A stretch of DNA of 64,000 bases from Alphaproteobacteria bacterium (GCA_017307375.1 JAFKFH010000012.1:1-64000), one strand, 5' to 3'; positions 1 through 9,421 are shown, numbered from the stretch's first letter. The notes: generated by a model not told the origin, from the letters alone. Numbers and translations are program-made.

Positions 1-1244
1 CGTGCATCCGCCTCCTGGCGCTCGGCATCGCGCCGGCGCCCTTCGGCCGCCTGCTCCTCCAGTGCCCGGGCCGCCACCGCATTGTCGCGGAACACCGCCA
101 GCGCCCGCCCGATCGCCCCGATCTCGTCCTGACGGCCGGCCTGACCGACCTCGACCGACAGGTCGCCGGCCGCAAGCTGCTCGATCGACCCGGTCAGGCT
201 GCCCAGCGGACTGATCACCCGGCGGCGGAAATACCAGGCCGAACCGACCACCAGGACAATCACCGCCACACTCGCCGCGATCATCGCCCACAGCACGACG
301 CGCGACCCGGCCTGGGCGGCGCGCGCCTCGGCCAGCAACTGGTCTAGCGCCATGTTCCGCACCGTCAGGATCGCCGCCAGCGCCGGCGCCTGCTTCGCCC
401 GGAATCCCGGGATATCCGGGTTCGTCGCGGCCATGCCACGCAGCACCGGCAGGTAGGGCTGATAGAGCGCATCGGTCGTCTTGAAGAAGTCGCCGGCGAT
501 CTTGTCCAGCGCGACCTGCAGGTTCCCGCGGCCGCCGAGCCGGCCGACATTGCGCTGAAGCAGTGACCACAGTTCGTCGATACGGCCGGACAAGGCAAGG
601 AACCGGTCGAGCTCATCGCCCAGCGCCGGCTGGCCCGAGGCGAGCAGGGTCGTCAGGATCGACGCGCGATCGGCCGCCAGGCGGCGCATGTCCTCGGCCA
701 GGCCGGCGATCACCAGCAGATCGGCATTCTCCGGACGGCTGGAATAGACCGCGAGATCGAGGCGATCGATCATCGCGCCAAGCTGCTCGCGCAGCGCCAC
801 CATGCGATCGGCATGGGCCTGCAGCTGGGTCAGATCGCGCTGGGTTTGCGCCGCCAGCCTGCCGGCATCGCCACGGGCGGCAGCCAGGTCGCGCACGATC
901 GGCTCCAGCCCTGCCGCAAGGTCGCGGCCCACCGGCGCGGGCGTCTGGTTCAAGGTTGCGCGGAATGCGGCGACGGCTGCATCGGTTGCCGCCGGCTCGG
1001 CCTTCAGCCGCGCCGCGGCGGCCGCGTCGATGCGCGGCGTTCGCAATGCCGCTTCGGCGCCGTCCTGCTCGACTGTAAGGGCATCGCGCAGCCGGCCGGC
1101 AGCCTGCAGGCTCAGGGCAAAGCGCTCGGCCCTGACATCGCCGTCGAGGTCGATCCAGGCAATGCGCAACTGGGCAAACGCGAAGCCGATGGCCACAAGT
1201 CCAACCAGCGCGATGACGAAGTTGAACAGGCTGGAGACCCGCAT
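1..1244 (-). CDS. Methyl-accepting chemotaxis-like membrane sensor, N-terminal part (3' end outside window)
   Basis: The frame begins at an ATG at 1244 (MRVSSLFNFVIALVG), preceded by GAGGG, and stays open for 414 codons to the left edge. One membrane helix lies at about residues 8-25. A long helical periplasmic region follows (about 30-310), then a second membrane helix (about 315-340). A HAMP-like segment comes next (RRRVISPLGSLTGSIEQLAAGDLSVEV) with DEIGAIGRALAVFRDN, running into a coiled coil. This order (helix, helical ligand domain, helix, HAMP, coiled coil) is that of chemoreceptors, but it is also seen in some GGDEF and kinase sensors. The signalling domain is beyond the window, so the output type is inference. 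Confidence 0.72.
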   Translation of the reverse strand, partial: MRVSSLFNFVIALVGLVAIGFAFAQLRIAWIDLDGDVRAERFALSLQAAGRLRDALTVEQDGAEAALRTPRIDAAAAARLKAEPAATDAAVAAFRATLNQTPAPVGRDLAAGLEPIVRDLAAARGDAGRLAAQTQRDLTQLQAHADRMVALREQLGAMIDRLDLAVYSSRPENADLLVIAGLAEDMRRLAADRASILTTLLASGQPALGDELDRFLALSGRIDELWSLLQRNVGRLGGRGNLQVALDKIAGDFFKTTDALYQPYLPVLRGMAATNPDIPGFRAKQAPALAAILTVRNMALDQLLAEARAAQAGSRVVLWAMIAASVAVIVLVVGSAWYFRRRVISPLGSLTGSIEQLAAGDLSVEVGQAGRQDEIGAIGRALAVFRDNAVAARALEEQAAEGRRRDAERQEADA

Positions 1245-1425
1245 GATACCCTCGCATTACCTAGGAACTAGGCGCTTCTGATATTGCGCGGACACCAATA
1301 GATCAAGCGCGTAACCTTGGGTTGATGTCGATTTCACAGGCAAAACATATAGGATTTTCCACATATTTCTTGGACATGCCCAAACCGGTTGTCGCCGGTC
1401 GCGACCCGCCGTAACGTCGGCCGCC

Positions 1426-2400
1426 ATGACCACGCCAGATTCCGAGCTTGCCGCCGCGGCCGCCCATCTCCGGGCCGGCCGCCTCGTGGCGTTTCCGACC
1501 GAGACCGTCTACGGCCTCGGCGCCGATGCGACCAACCCCGCCGCCGTCGCCGCGATCTATGCCGCCAAGGGCCGCCCCGACTTCAACCCGCTGATCGTGC
1601 ATGTCCCCGACCTGGCCGCGGCCGGCGCCATCGCCCGGCTCGACGGACGGGCCGAACGCCTCGCCGCTGCATTCTGGCCCGGTGCTCTCACCATGGTCTT
1701 GCCGCTACGTGAGGACGCCGGCATTGCCCCGCGGGTGACCGCCGGCCTCGACACCATCGCGCTGCGGATTCCCGCGCATCCGCTGGCCCGCGCGCTGCTC
1801 GCCGCCGCCGGCCGGCCGCTGGCCGGCCCCTCGGCCAATCCGTCCGGCCGGGTCAGCCCGACCACCGCGGCCCATGTCCGCGACGGGCTCGGCGACAAGG
1901 TCGCGATGATCCTGGATGGCGGCGCCTGCCCGGTCGGGCTGGAATCGACGATCGTCGGGCTGGCGGGCGAACCCGCCCGGCTGTTGCGGCCCGGCGGCGT
2001 GCCGGCCGAGGCGATCGAGGCGCTGATCGGCCGGCTGGAACGGCCGGCGGGCGGTGTCGCGGTCAGCGCGCCGGGCATGCTGGAAAGCCACTACGCCCCG
2101 ACCGCACCGGTGCGGCTCGACGCGACGGCGCCGCTTGCAGACCGGCCCGAATCCCTGCTTGCCTTCGGGCCCGCGGTCCCCGCCGGTTTCGCCCGCGTGC
2201 TGAGCCTCAGCCCGTCGGGCGACCTGGAGGAGGCAGCGCGCAACCTGTTCGCCCATCTGCGGCGCCTCGACGAAGATGGTGCCGCCGCCATCGCGGTGAT
2301 GCCGATCCCCGGCCACGGCCTGGGCGCCGCGATCAACGACCGTCTCCGCCGCGCCGCGGCCCCGCGACCCCGGACCATCCAGAACCAGGTGCAGCCATGA
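1426..2400 (+). CDS. sua5: L-threonylcarbamoyladenylate synthase, Sua5 type
   Basis: 324 residues. The protein makes threonylcarbamoyl-AMP from threonine, bicarbonate and ATP, the first step of t6A37 modification of ANN-decoding tRNAs. The N-terminal YrdC domain (about 8-205) shows FPTETVYGLGADA, KGRPDFNPLIVHV and GPSANPSGRVSPT, the substrate-binding motifs of the family. The extra C-terminal domain begins with APGMLESHYAPTAPVRL, which marks the longer Sua5 form rather than short TsaC. The stop overlaps the next start as ATGA, so it is translationally coupled to the FAD dehydrogenase; no functional link is obvious. Confidence 0.93.
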   Translation: MTTPDSELAAAAAHLRAGRLVAFPTETVYGLGADATNPAAVAAIYAAKGRPDFNPLIVHVPDLAAAGAIARLDGRAERLAAAFWPGALTMVLPLREDAGIAPRVTAGLDTIALRIPAHPLARALLAAAGRPLAGPSANPSGRVSPTTAAHVRDGLGDKVAMILDGGACPVGLESTIVGLAGEPARLLRPGGVPAEAIEALIGRLERPAGGVAVSAPGMLESHYAPTAPVRLDATAPLADRPESLLAFGPAVPAGFARVLSLSPSGDLEEAARNLFAHLRRLDEDGAAAIAVMPIPGHGLGAAINDRLRRAAAPRPRTIQNQVQP

Positions 2401-3833
2401 CCGCCATTCCGGCAGAGGTGATTGCGCGGCTGAAGACCGCGGTCGGAACCAGGGGCTTCATCGAAGACCCCGCCGAGATTGCGCCTTATGTGGTCGAATG
2501 GCGCGGGCTCTATCGCGGCAACAGCCCGTTGGTGGTCCGGCCGACCAGCACGGCCGAGGTCGCGGCCGTCATGGCGATCTGCCAGGAGACCGGGACCAGG
2601 CTGGTGCCGCAGGGCGGCAACACGTCGCTGGTCGGCGGCTCGGTGCCGTTCGAGGCGAATGACGAGATCGTCATCAGCCTGTCGCGGATGAACCGGATCC
2701 GCAGCATCGACCCGATGGACGATACGCTGACCGCCGAAGCCGGCTGCGTGCTGGCCCAGGTCCAGGAGGCGGCGGCCGGCGTCGATCGCCTGTTCGCGCT
2801 GCGCATCGCCTCCGAAGGCTCCTGCCAGATCGGCGGCAATCTCTCGACCAATGCCGGCGGCACCAACGTGCTGCGCTACGGCAATGCCCGCGACCAGGTG
2901 CTGGGCCTCGAGGTCGTGCTGCCCGACGGGCGGATCTGGGACGGGCTGCGCGCCCTGCGCAAGGACAATACCGGTTATGACCTGAAGCAGCTGTTCATCG
3001 GTGCGGAAGGCACGCTCGGCATCATCACCGCCGCGGTGCTCAAGCTGCATCCCCGCCCCGCCTCGGTCGAAACCGCCTTCGTCGCCGTGCCCGACCCGCA
3101 TGCCGCGCTGAAACTGCTCGACCTCGCCAAACGCCGCTCAGGGGGGCAGGTCACCGCCTGCGAGCTGATGCCGCGGCTCGGCCTCGACTATGTGCTGCGC
3201 CATACGCCGGGCACCCGCGACCCGTTCGCCGAGCGCCATCCCTGGATGGTGCTGCTCGAATTCGCCTCGGGCGACGGCGGCGGCGCCTTGCGTACCGCAC
3301 TCGAAGCCACGCTCGAGGACGGCCTGACCGACGGCATCGTCCTCGATGCCGTGGTCGCCGACACGATGGAGCAGGCCAAGGCGCTGTGGTTCCTGCGGGA
3401 ATCGATGTCGGAGGCGCAGAAACCCGAGGGTGGCTCGATCAAATGCGACATCGCCGTGCCGATCTCGCGCACCCCCGACTTCATCGACCGCGCCTCCAGG
3501 GCGGTCGAGGCGATCTGCGACGGCGTGCGCATCATCGCCTTCGGCCATCTCGGCGACGGCAACATCCATTTCAACCCGTCCCAGCCGGTCGGCATGGACA
3601 AGCAGGCTTTCCTAGACCGCTGGGAAGAGATCACCGGGGTGATCCACGCCATCACCCACGAACTCGGCGGCTCGATCTCGGCCGAACACGGGCTGGGCCG
3701 GCTCAAGCGCGACGAGATCACGCATTACAAACCGGCGGTCGAGATCGACCTGATGCGCACGCTGAAGCGCACGCTCGACCCGGGCAATGTGCTGAACCCG
3801 GGCAAGGTGGTCGCAGCTCAGACCGCCAGATAG
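2397..3833 (+). CDS. FAD-binding D-2-hydroxyacid dehydrogenase (GlcD/D-2-hydroxyglutarate dehydrogenase family)
   Basis: 478 residues, the usual length of the family. The PCMH-type FAD domain covers about 30-210, with PQGGNTSLVGGSVP and GGNLSTNAGGTNVLRYGNARD. The C-terminal FAD-oxidase domain contains GHLGDGNIHFN and SAEHGLGRLKRDEI, the metal and substrate-binding motifs of D-lactate, glycolate and D-2-hydroxyglutarate dehydrogenases. There is no signal peptide, so it is cytoplasmic or membrane-associated and probably passes electrons to quinone or ETF. The substrate cannot be settled from sequence. It starts inside the stop of sua5 and its last 16 nt overlap the 3' end of livF on the other strand. 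Confidence 0.88.
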   Translation: MTAIPAEVIARLKTAVGTRGFIEDPAEIAPYVVEWRGLYRGNSPLVVRPTSTAEVAAVMAICQETGTRLVPQGGNTSLVGGSVPFEANDEIVISLSRMNRIRSIDPMDDTLTAEAGCVLAQVQEAAAGVDRLFALRIASEGSCQIGGNLSTNAGGTNVLRYGNARDQVLGLEVVLPDGRIWDGLRALRKDNTGYDLKQLFIGAEGTLGIITAAVLKLHPRPASVETAFVAVPDPHAALKLLDLAKRRSGGQVTACELMPRLGLDYVLRHTPGTRDPFAERHPWMVLLEFASGDGGGALRTALEATLEDGLTDGIVLDAVVADTMEQAKALWFLRESMSEAQKPEGGSIKCDIAVPISRTPDFIDRASRAVEAICDGVRIIAFGHLGDGNIHFNPSQPVGMDKQAFLDRWEEITGVIHAITHELGGSISAEHGLGRLKRDEITHYKPAVEIDLMRTLKRTLDPGNVLNPGKVVAAQTAR

Positions 3834-4519
3834 CGCTGTCGCACGTCCGCGTCGGCCAGCAGCGCCGTCATGCCGGCTTCGTGGCGGATGCGGCCCTTCT
3901 CGATGATATAGGCGCGGTCGGCGACGCGGGCGGCGAAATGCAGGCTCTGTTCCGACAGCAGTACGGTCATGCCGTCGCGCTTCAGCGCGGCGATCGCGTC
4001 GGCCATCTGCTCGACGATCAAGGGCGACAGCCCCTCGGAAGGTTCGTCGAGCAGGATCAGCCGCGGATTGCCCATCAGCGTGCGGGCGATGGTCAGCATC
4101 TGCTGCTCGCCGCCGGACATGCGGCCGCCGGGACGGTCCTTCATCTCGGCGAGATTGGGAAACAGCGCGTAGAGTTTTTCCGGCGTCCAATGCGGCACAC
4201 CCTGCCGCGGCTTCTGACGCCCGACCTCGAGGTTCTCGCGCACCGTCAGTTCGGTGAAGATCCGCCGCTCCTCCGGCACGTAGCCGAGCCCGAGGCGGGC
4301 GATGGTCGACGGCGAGCGGCCGGCGATCCCCTGCCCCTCGAAGGTGATCTGTCCCGCGCTGGGGCGAACGAGGCCGATGATGGACTTCAGCGTGGTCGAC
4401 TTGCCCGCGCCGTTGCGGCCGAGCAGCACCACGACCTCGCCACGCTGCACGGTCAGCTCGATGCCGGCGAGGATATGGGCCAGCCCGTAATGGGCGTCGA
4501 GGCCCTGGACGGTCAGCAT
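3818..4519 (-). CDS. livF: Branched-chain amino-acid-type ABC transporter, ATP-binding protein LivF
   Basis: 233 residues starting MLTVQGLDAHYGLAHIL; longer upstream readings are antisense or shadow sequence, and this ATG overlaps the livG stop as TGATG. Walker A is GRNGAGKST (about 34-42), the signature is MSGGEQQM, Walker B is LILLDEPSEGL, and the family-typical LSEQ segment with a conserved His switch region follows. It is the second ATPase of a HAAT-family importer and pairs with LivG under the fused permease. Last gene of the minus-strand operon. Confidence 0.93.
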   Translation of the reverse strand: MLTVQGLDAHYGLAHILAGIELTVQRGEVVVLLGRNGAGKSTTLKSIIGLVRPSAGQITFEGQGIAGRSPSTIARLGLGYVPEERRIFTELTVRENLEVGRQKPRQGVPHWTPEKLYALFPNLAEMKDRPGGRMSGGEQQMLTIARTLMGNPRLILLDEPSEGLSPLIVEQMADAIAALKRDGMTVLLSEQSLHFAARVADRAYIIEKGRIRHEAGMTALLADADVRQRYLAV

Positions 4520-5283
4520 CAGTGCCCCTCCCCGTACATCGCACCGGAGCCGAGATAGATTGCCTGCACCCGTTCGTCGGACCGCACCGCCTCCGGCGTA
4601 CCCTCGGCGATCTTGCGGCCGCGCTCCAGCACCATGACGCGGTCGGCATGGCCGAAGACCACGTCCATGTCGTGTTCGGTGAACAGCACGGCGATGCCCT
4701 GTTCGCGCGCCAGCCGTGCGGTCAGAGCCATCAGGCCGACACGTTCCTGCGGCGCCATGCCGGCGGTGGGCTCGTCCATCAGCAGCAGACGCGGCCGGTT
4801 GGCCAGCGCGATCGCCAGTTCCACGCGCTTCAGGTCGCCATAGGCCAGGATGCCGGTCTGGCGGTCGGCCTGGTCGGCCATGCCGACCTGGCGCAGCAGC
4901 GCCAGCGCCTCGTCGCGGTCGAGGCTGGAAGCACGGCGCCACAGCGTCGTCAGGCGGCGATGATACGAGGACAGCGCCAGTTGCACGTTCTCGGCCACGG
5001 TGAACGAGGCGAAGGTCGCGGTGATCTGGAAGGTGCGGCCGACCCCGAGCCGCCAGACGTCGCGCGGCTTCATGCCGGTGATGTCGCGGCCATCGAGCAT
5101 CACCGTGCCGCCATCGGGCCGGATCTGGCCGTTCAGCATGTTGAAGCAGGTCGACTTGCCGGCCCCGTTCGGGCCGATCAGCGCCAGCATCTCGCCGGCG
5201 CCGAGCGCGAACTGCACGCCCTGGACGGCGTGGACGCCGCCGAAGCTCTTGCGCAGGCCGTCGACGGCCAGAACCGCACTCAT
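4519..5283 (-). CDS. livG: Branched-chain amino-acid-type ABC transporter, ATP-binding protein LivG
   Basis: 254 residues from MSAVLAVDGLRKSFGG. That ATG at 5283 overlaps the permease stop as ATGA, so I prefer it over an in-frame start nine codons upstream. Walker A is GPNGAGKST (about 37-45), Walker B is LLLMDEPTAGM, and the C-terminal BCA_ABC_TP_C-like tail reads AEGTPEAVRSDERVQAIYLG. The signature loop reads LAYGDLKRVELA, typical of LivG. Together with LivF it energises the transporter encoded just upstream. Confidence 0.93.
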   Translation of the reverse strand: MSAVLAVDGLRKSFGGVHAVQGVQFALGAGEMLALIGPNGAGKSTCFNMLNGQIRPDGGTVMLDGRDITGMKPRDVWRLGVGRTFQITATFASFTVAENVQLALSSYHRRLTTLWRRASSLDRDEALALLRQVGMADQADRQTGILAYGDLKRVELAIALANRPRLLLMDEPTAGMAPQERVGLMALTARLAREQGIAVLFTEHDMDVVFGHADRVMVLERGRKIAEGTPEAVRSDERVQAIYLGSGAMYGEGH

Positions 5284-7130
5284 GCCCGCCCCCCGTTGCG
5301 CGCCAGCCACCAGTCGCGGGCCTGACCGGCCAGGCCCTGCGGGAAGGCGACCACCAGGACCACGATGATCAGGCCGAGGATGGCGCGCCAGTAATCGGTG
5401 AGGCTCATCAACTGCTCATGCAGGCCGGTATAGACGACTGCCCCGACGATCGGCCCGGCCAGCGTGTCGACACCGCCGAGCAGCACCATCAGCAGCGCAT
5501 CGACCGAGCGCGGGATCGAGATGAAGGTCGGGAAGACCGATCCCTTGAAATAGGCATAGAGCCCGCCGGCGAACCCGGCGAACGACGCGGCGACCGCAAA
5601 CCCCGCCCATTGCAGCCGTCCGACCGCCATGCCGACCGCCTCGGCCCGCAGCGGATTGTCGCGCGCGGCGCGCAGGGCATGGCCGAACGGCGTGCGGATC
5701 AGCCAGCGCAGCAGCAGGATGCCCGCGATCGAAAGCACCAGCGCCAGCCAGTAGAAGCCTTGCCGCGTCTGCGCCCAGCCCGATGGCAGGATATTGAGCA
5801 GGCCGTTGTCGCCGCCGGTCAGTTCGACCCACTGGAAGGCGACCGACCAGCAGATCTGGGCGAAGGCGAGCGTCAGCATGGCGAGATAGACGCCCGACAG
5901 CCGCACGCAGAACCAGCCGAACAGCAGGCCGAAGGCCGCGCCGGCCAGGGGCGCCGCGATCAGCCCGAGCGGCATGCCGAGGCCGAGTTGGCGCATCAGC
6001 AAGGCGGCGGCATAAGCCCCCAGGCCGAAATAGGCGGCGTGACCGAAGCTCGCCATGCCGCCCGGCCCCATCATGAAATGCAGCGAGGCGGCAAACAGCG
6101 CCAGGATCGCCATCTCGCTGAGGATGGTGAGCGTGTAATCCCCGACGAACAGCGGCGCCAGCACGAGCAGGGCCCCAGCCACAAGGCCGAGCCAGACCAA
6201 TGCCCGCGGCGTCGGCCCGATCAGCGGGGTGACGAGCCCGACGGTCGCGGCCACCGGGCCGGGCTTGCGCCCCATCAGGCCATAGGGGCGCAGCACCAGC
6301 ACCACGGCCATGACCAGGAAGATCAGGACCAGCGTGATCTTGGGAAAGACGACGATGCCGAAGGCATGCAGCACGCCGATCAGCAGCGCCGCGAGGAAGG
6401 CGCCGCCGAGGCTGCCCATGCCGCCGACCACGACGACCACGAAGGCGTCGGTGATGATCGTCAGGTCCATCTGCAGGTTGACCGATTCACGCGGCAATTG
6501 CAGCGCGCCGCCGAGACCGGCAAGGAACGAGCCCAGCATGAACACGGTGGTGAACAGAAGTTTCTGGTCGACCCCGAGCGCCCCGACCATCTCGCGGTCC
6601 TGGGTGGCGGCCCGGACCAGCGTGCCCCAGCGCGTGCGGGTGAAGAGCAGCCAGAGCAGCGCCAGCACGACCGGGCCGATGAAGATCAGCAGCAGGTCGT
6701 ATTGCGGAAAGCGCTGGCCCAGGATCGTGACCGCGCCGCGCAGCCCGGGCGCCCGCGGCCCCAGCAAATCCTGCGGCCCCCACAGCCAGAGAGTCGCATC
6801 CTGCACGATCAGCACGACGCCGAACGTGGCCAGCAGTTGGAACAGCTCAGGCGCGCGATAGATGCGCCGCAGCAGCACGAATTCCATCACCAGGCCGAGC
6901 AGCGCGACGATCGCGGCCGCGCCGACGATGCCGCCCCAGAACCCGAGCGGTCCGTAGGGCAGCCGCTCGACCAGCGTCCAGGCGAGATAGGCGCCCAGCA
7001 TGTAGAAGCTGCCATGGGCGAAATTGACGATGCGGCTGACGCCGAAGATGATCGAAAGGCCCGAGGCGACCAGGAACAGCGACGAGGCGCTGGCCAGGCC
7101 GGTCAGGAACTGGACGACGACGATGTCCAC
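5280..7130 (-). CDS. livHM: Fused LivH-LivM ABC transporter permease
   Basis: 616 residues, about twice the length of a single Liv permease. Residues 1 to about 290 are LivH-like (VASGLSIIFGVSRIVNFAHGSFYMLGAY, ending in a helix before PYGLMGRKPGP). After a short linker, residues about 300-616 are LivM-like (FAASLHFMMGPGGMASFGHAAYFGLGAY). About 16-18 membrane helices are expected. There is no stop or frameshift between the halves. The first 28 nt overlap the end of the patatin gene and the stop overlaps livG. Fusion fixes a 1:1 ratio of the two subunits. Substrate (branched-chain amino acid, urea or another small molecule) is not determined by the sequence. Confidence 0.92.
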   Translation of the reverse strand: MDIVVVQFLTGLASASSLFLVASGLSIIFGVSRIVNFAHGSFYMLGAYLAWTLVERLPYGPLGFWGGIVGAAAIVALLGLVMEFVLLRRIYRAPELFQLLATFGVVLIVQDATLWLWGPQDLLGPRAPGLRGAVTILGQRFPQYDLLLIFIGPVVLALLWLLFTRTRWGTLVRAATQDREMVGALGVDQKLLFTTVFMLGSFLAGLGGALQLPRESVNLQMDLTIITDAFVVVVVGGMGSLGGAFLAALLIGVLHAFGIVVFPKITLVLIFLVMAVVLVLRPYGLMGRKPGPVAATVGLVTPLIGPTPRALVWLGLVAGALLVLAPLFVGDYTLTILSEMAILALFAASLHFMMGPGGMASFGHAAYFGLGAYAAALLMRQLGLGMPLGLIAAPLAGAAFGLLFGWFCVRLSGVYLAMLTLAFAQICWSVAFQWVELTGGDNGLLNILPSGWAQTRQGFYWLALVLSIAGILLLRWLIRTPFGHALRAARDNPLRAEAVGMAVGRLQWAGFAVAASFAGFAGGLYAYFKGSVFPTFISIPRSVDALLMVLLGGVDTLAGPIVGAVVYTGLHEQLMSLTDYWRAILGLIIVVLVVAFPQGLAGQARDWWLARNGGRA

Positions 7131-8140
7131 GCGGTTGCGGCCTCCTCCGCTTCGAGATTCTGGTTTGCCGGGGGCTTCAGGCCGGCAAGCCAGCGTTCCG
7201 CCGCCTCCCGCCCCAGGGCCGACAGGCGGGTCAGGAACCGCCAGTCAGGGTCGAGCCGCGTCGAGGGCGGCAGGTCGGCCAAGGCCGGGTCGGTCAGCCG
7301 GTGCAGGCGCAGGGCGGCATAGCGACGCTTCAGCGGATCGAGCGTGATGCCCGATCCGGCCAGCCGCCTGGCCCGTTCGAGCGCTGCCAGTTCGGCCACC
7401 AGCGGCGCGGTGAAGGCAAGCTCGCCGAACCGGTCGCCGATCGCGGCCGCGGTCACCGGCAGGTCCGGCCGCTCCTCCGGCACCAGCGATACCAGCAGCA
7501 GATCGCGAACCGCCATCCGGTCGACCAGCGCCAGGACCGGCGGATTGGCCGACAGGCCGCCGTCCCAGTAGGCGTCGCCGTCGATCAGCACCGCCTGCTG
7601 CAGCCAGGGCAGGCAGGTCGAGGCGAGCAGCGCATCCAGGCTGATCTCGGCCTCGTCGAACAACCGCGCCCGGCCGGAGGCGACATGGGTCGCCGAGATC
7701 ACGAGGCGCAGCGGCCGTTCGGCCCGCAGCCGCTCGAAATCGATCAGATCGCCCAGCACCTCGCGCAGCGGGTTCGCCGCCCCGGGATTGAAGTTGTACG
7801 GCGAAAACATCCTGAGCGCGGGCGCCCAGAAATCCATCACGCCACGCCAGCCGAACGGTGTCGCATCGGCGATGGCGCGCCAGAGTGCATGAAGCTTGTC
7901 GCGCGCGCCGGTCGGGCCGCCTTCGAGCAGCCCCGCCGCCAGCGCCACGGCGTTCAACGCCCCGGCCGAGGCGCCGGACGCCGCCGCGATCGCCGGTGCC
8001 TCGTCGGCCAGCAGGCGGTCGAGCACGCCCCAGGTGAAGGCGCCATGGGCGCCGCCCCCCTGCAACGCGACAGCCAGATCACCGCGCGAGCCGACGCGCC
8101 GCCCAACCAGCCGTCGGGTGGTTTCAAGCCAGGAACGCAT
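7103..8140 (-). CDS. Patatin-like phospholipase
   Basis: 345 residues. The oxyanion-hole motif is ALQGGGAHGAF (about 25-35), the nucleophile elbow is GASAG with Ser58, and the catalytic Asp is Asp193 in YWDGGLSANP, giving the Ser-Asp dyad of bacterial patatins (lipid acyl hydrolases). There is no signal peptide; the N-terminal WLETTRRLVGRRVGSRG is basic and could touch membrane. It sits between the periplasmic binding protein and the permease of a Liv-type ABC operon, overlapping the permease by 28 nt, so it is co-transcribed with the transporter. Its role there is unknown. Confidence 0.88.
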   Translation of the reverse strand: MRSWLETTRRLVGRRVGSRGDLAVALQGGGAHGAFTWGVLDRLLADEAPAIAAASGASAGALNAVALAAGLLEGGPTGARDKLHALWRAIADATPFGWRGVMDFWAPALRMFSPYNFNPGAANPLREVLGDLIDFERLRAERPLRLVISATHVASGRARLFDEAEISLDALLASTCLPWLQQAVLIDGDAYWDGGLSANPPVLALVDRMAVRDLLLVSLVPEERPDLPVTAAAIGDRFGELAFTAPLVAELAALERARRLAGSGITLDPLKRRYAALRLHRLTDPALADLPPSTRLDPDWRFLTRLSALGREAAERWLAGLKPPANQNLEAEEAATAWTSSSSSS

Positions 8141-8209
8141 GGCGACTCTCTCGATTTATGCTGCAGTGCAACATAATGCGGGCGCGAGTCGCCATGGTCA
8201 AGCCTGACG

Positions 8210-9421
8210 TCAGCCTGCGTCCGGCCGCAGCGTCTTCACCGTGGCATCGTCCGGCAGGTATTTCGCCCCGTCGGCATAGCGCCAGTCGATCATCACGCCC
8301 TTGCCGCCCTTCAGTGCGGTCTTGCCGACATAGGCGCCCATCGTCGCCTGATGATCGATCGCCCGGAAAGTCAGCGGCCCGAACGGGCTGTCCATGCTGA
8401 TGCCGCGCGCGGCATCGACCAGCTTTTCGGAATCGACGTCGCCAGCCTTGGCGATGATCGCCGCCATCGCCTTGATCGTCTGGTACCCGACGACCGAACC
8501 AAGCCGCGGATAGTCGTTGAACCGCTTCTGATAGGCGGTCCGGAAGGTCGTATGCGCCGCGGTGTCGATCGCCTCCCAGGGATAGCCCGTCACGATCCAG
8601 CCCTCGGGCGTCTCGTCCTTCAGCGGGTCGAGGTATTCGGGCTCGCCGGTCAGCAGGCTGACCACGGCACGCTGCTCGAACAGCCCGCGCGTATTGCCCT
8701 GGCGAACCAGATTGGTGAGGTCGGGGCCGAAGGTCGCGTTGAAGATCGCCTCGGGATTGGCGGCCGCCAGGGCCTGGACCGTGGCGCCGGCGTCGATCTT
8801 GCCGAGGGCCGGAAACTGCTCGACGACGAACTCGACGTCGGGGCGCTTGGCCTTCAGCAACTCCTTGAACCACTTGACCGCCGACTGGCCGTACTCGTAG
8901 TTCGGCGAGACCAGCGCCCATTTCTTGGCGGGCAGCTTCGCGGCCTCCTCGACCAGCATCGCCGCCTGCATGTAGGTCGAGGCGCGCAGGCGGAAGCAAT
9001 AGCGGTGGCCCTGCGACCAGGTCACGGCGTCCGACAGCGGTTCGGCCGCCAGGAAGAACTTCTTGTTCTGCTTGGAGAAGGCGGAAACCGCCAGCCCGGT
9101 GTTGGACAGGAAGGTGCCGCACAGCGCGTCGACCTTCTCGTTGGCCAGCAACTCGTTGGCCAGCCGCACCGCATCTTCGGGCTTGCCGCCGTCGTCGCGG
9201 CTGATCACCTCGATCTTGCGGCCGAGCACGCCGCCGGCGGCGTTGACCTCCTCGGCCGCCAATTGCCAGCCGTTGCGATAGGGCAAGGTGAAGGCCGGCT
9301 GTGCCGTGTAGCTGTTGATCTCACCGATCCGGATCGGTGCCGGCTGCGCCCGCAGGATACCCGGCGCGCCAATAGCTGCAGTCGCCCCGGCCGCGGCGGC
9401 CAGGAATTCACGACGTTTCAT
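8210..9421 (-). CDS. ABC transporter substrate-binding protein, LivJ-like with Tat-type signal
   Basis: 403 residues from MKRREFLAAAAGATAAIG. The ATG at 9421 has GGGAG eight bases upstream, so I reject a longer start 20 codons earlier. The leader has a twin-arginine-like RREFL followed by a hydrophobic stretch and cleavage near ILRAQ. The mature part is a periplasmic-binding-protein type I fold (Peripla_BP_6): IRIGEINSYTAQPAFTLPYRNGWQLAAEEVNAAGGVLG and later LANELLANEKVDALCGTFLSN. It is the first gene of the operon (binding protein, patatin, livHM, livG, livF) and would deliver ligand to the fused permease. The ligand is unknown. Confidence 0.9.
   Translation of the reverse strand: MKRREFLAAAAGATAAIGAPGILRAQPAPIRIGEINSYTAQPAFTLPYRNGWQLAAEEVNAAGGVLGRKIEVISRDDGGKPEDAVRLANELLANEKVDALCGTFLSNTGLAVSAFSKQNKKFFLAAEPLSDAVTWSQGHRYCFRLRASTYMQAAMLVEEAAKLPAKKWALVSPNYEYGQSAVKWFKELLKAKRPDVEFVVEQFPALGKIDAGATVQALAAANPEAIFNATFGPDLTNLVRQGNTRGLFEQRAVVSLLTGEPEYLDPLKDETPEGWIVTGYPWEAIDTAAHTTFRTAYQKRFNDYPRLGSVVGYQTIKAMAAIIAKAGDVDSEKLVDAARGISMDSPFGPLTFRAIDHQATMGAYVGKTALKGGKGVMIDWRYADGAKYLPDDATVKTLRPDAG

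Noticed and set aside
5418-7322. 634-codon open frame on the plus strand
   Set aside because: Antisense to livHM; its product is rich in Arg, Gln, His and Asp with no domain, the usual mirror of a membrane protein gene in high-GC DNA.
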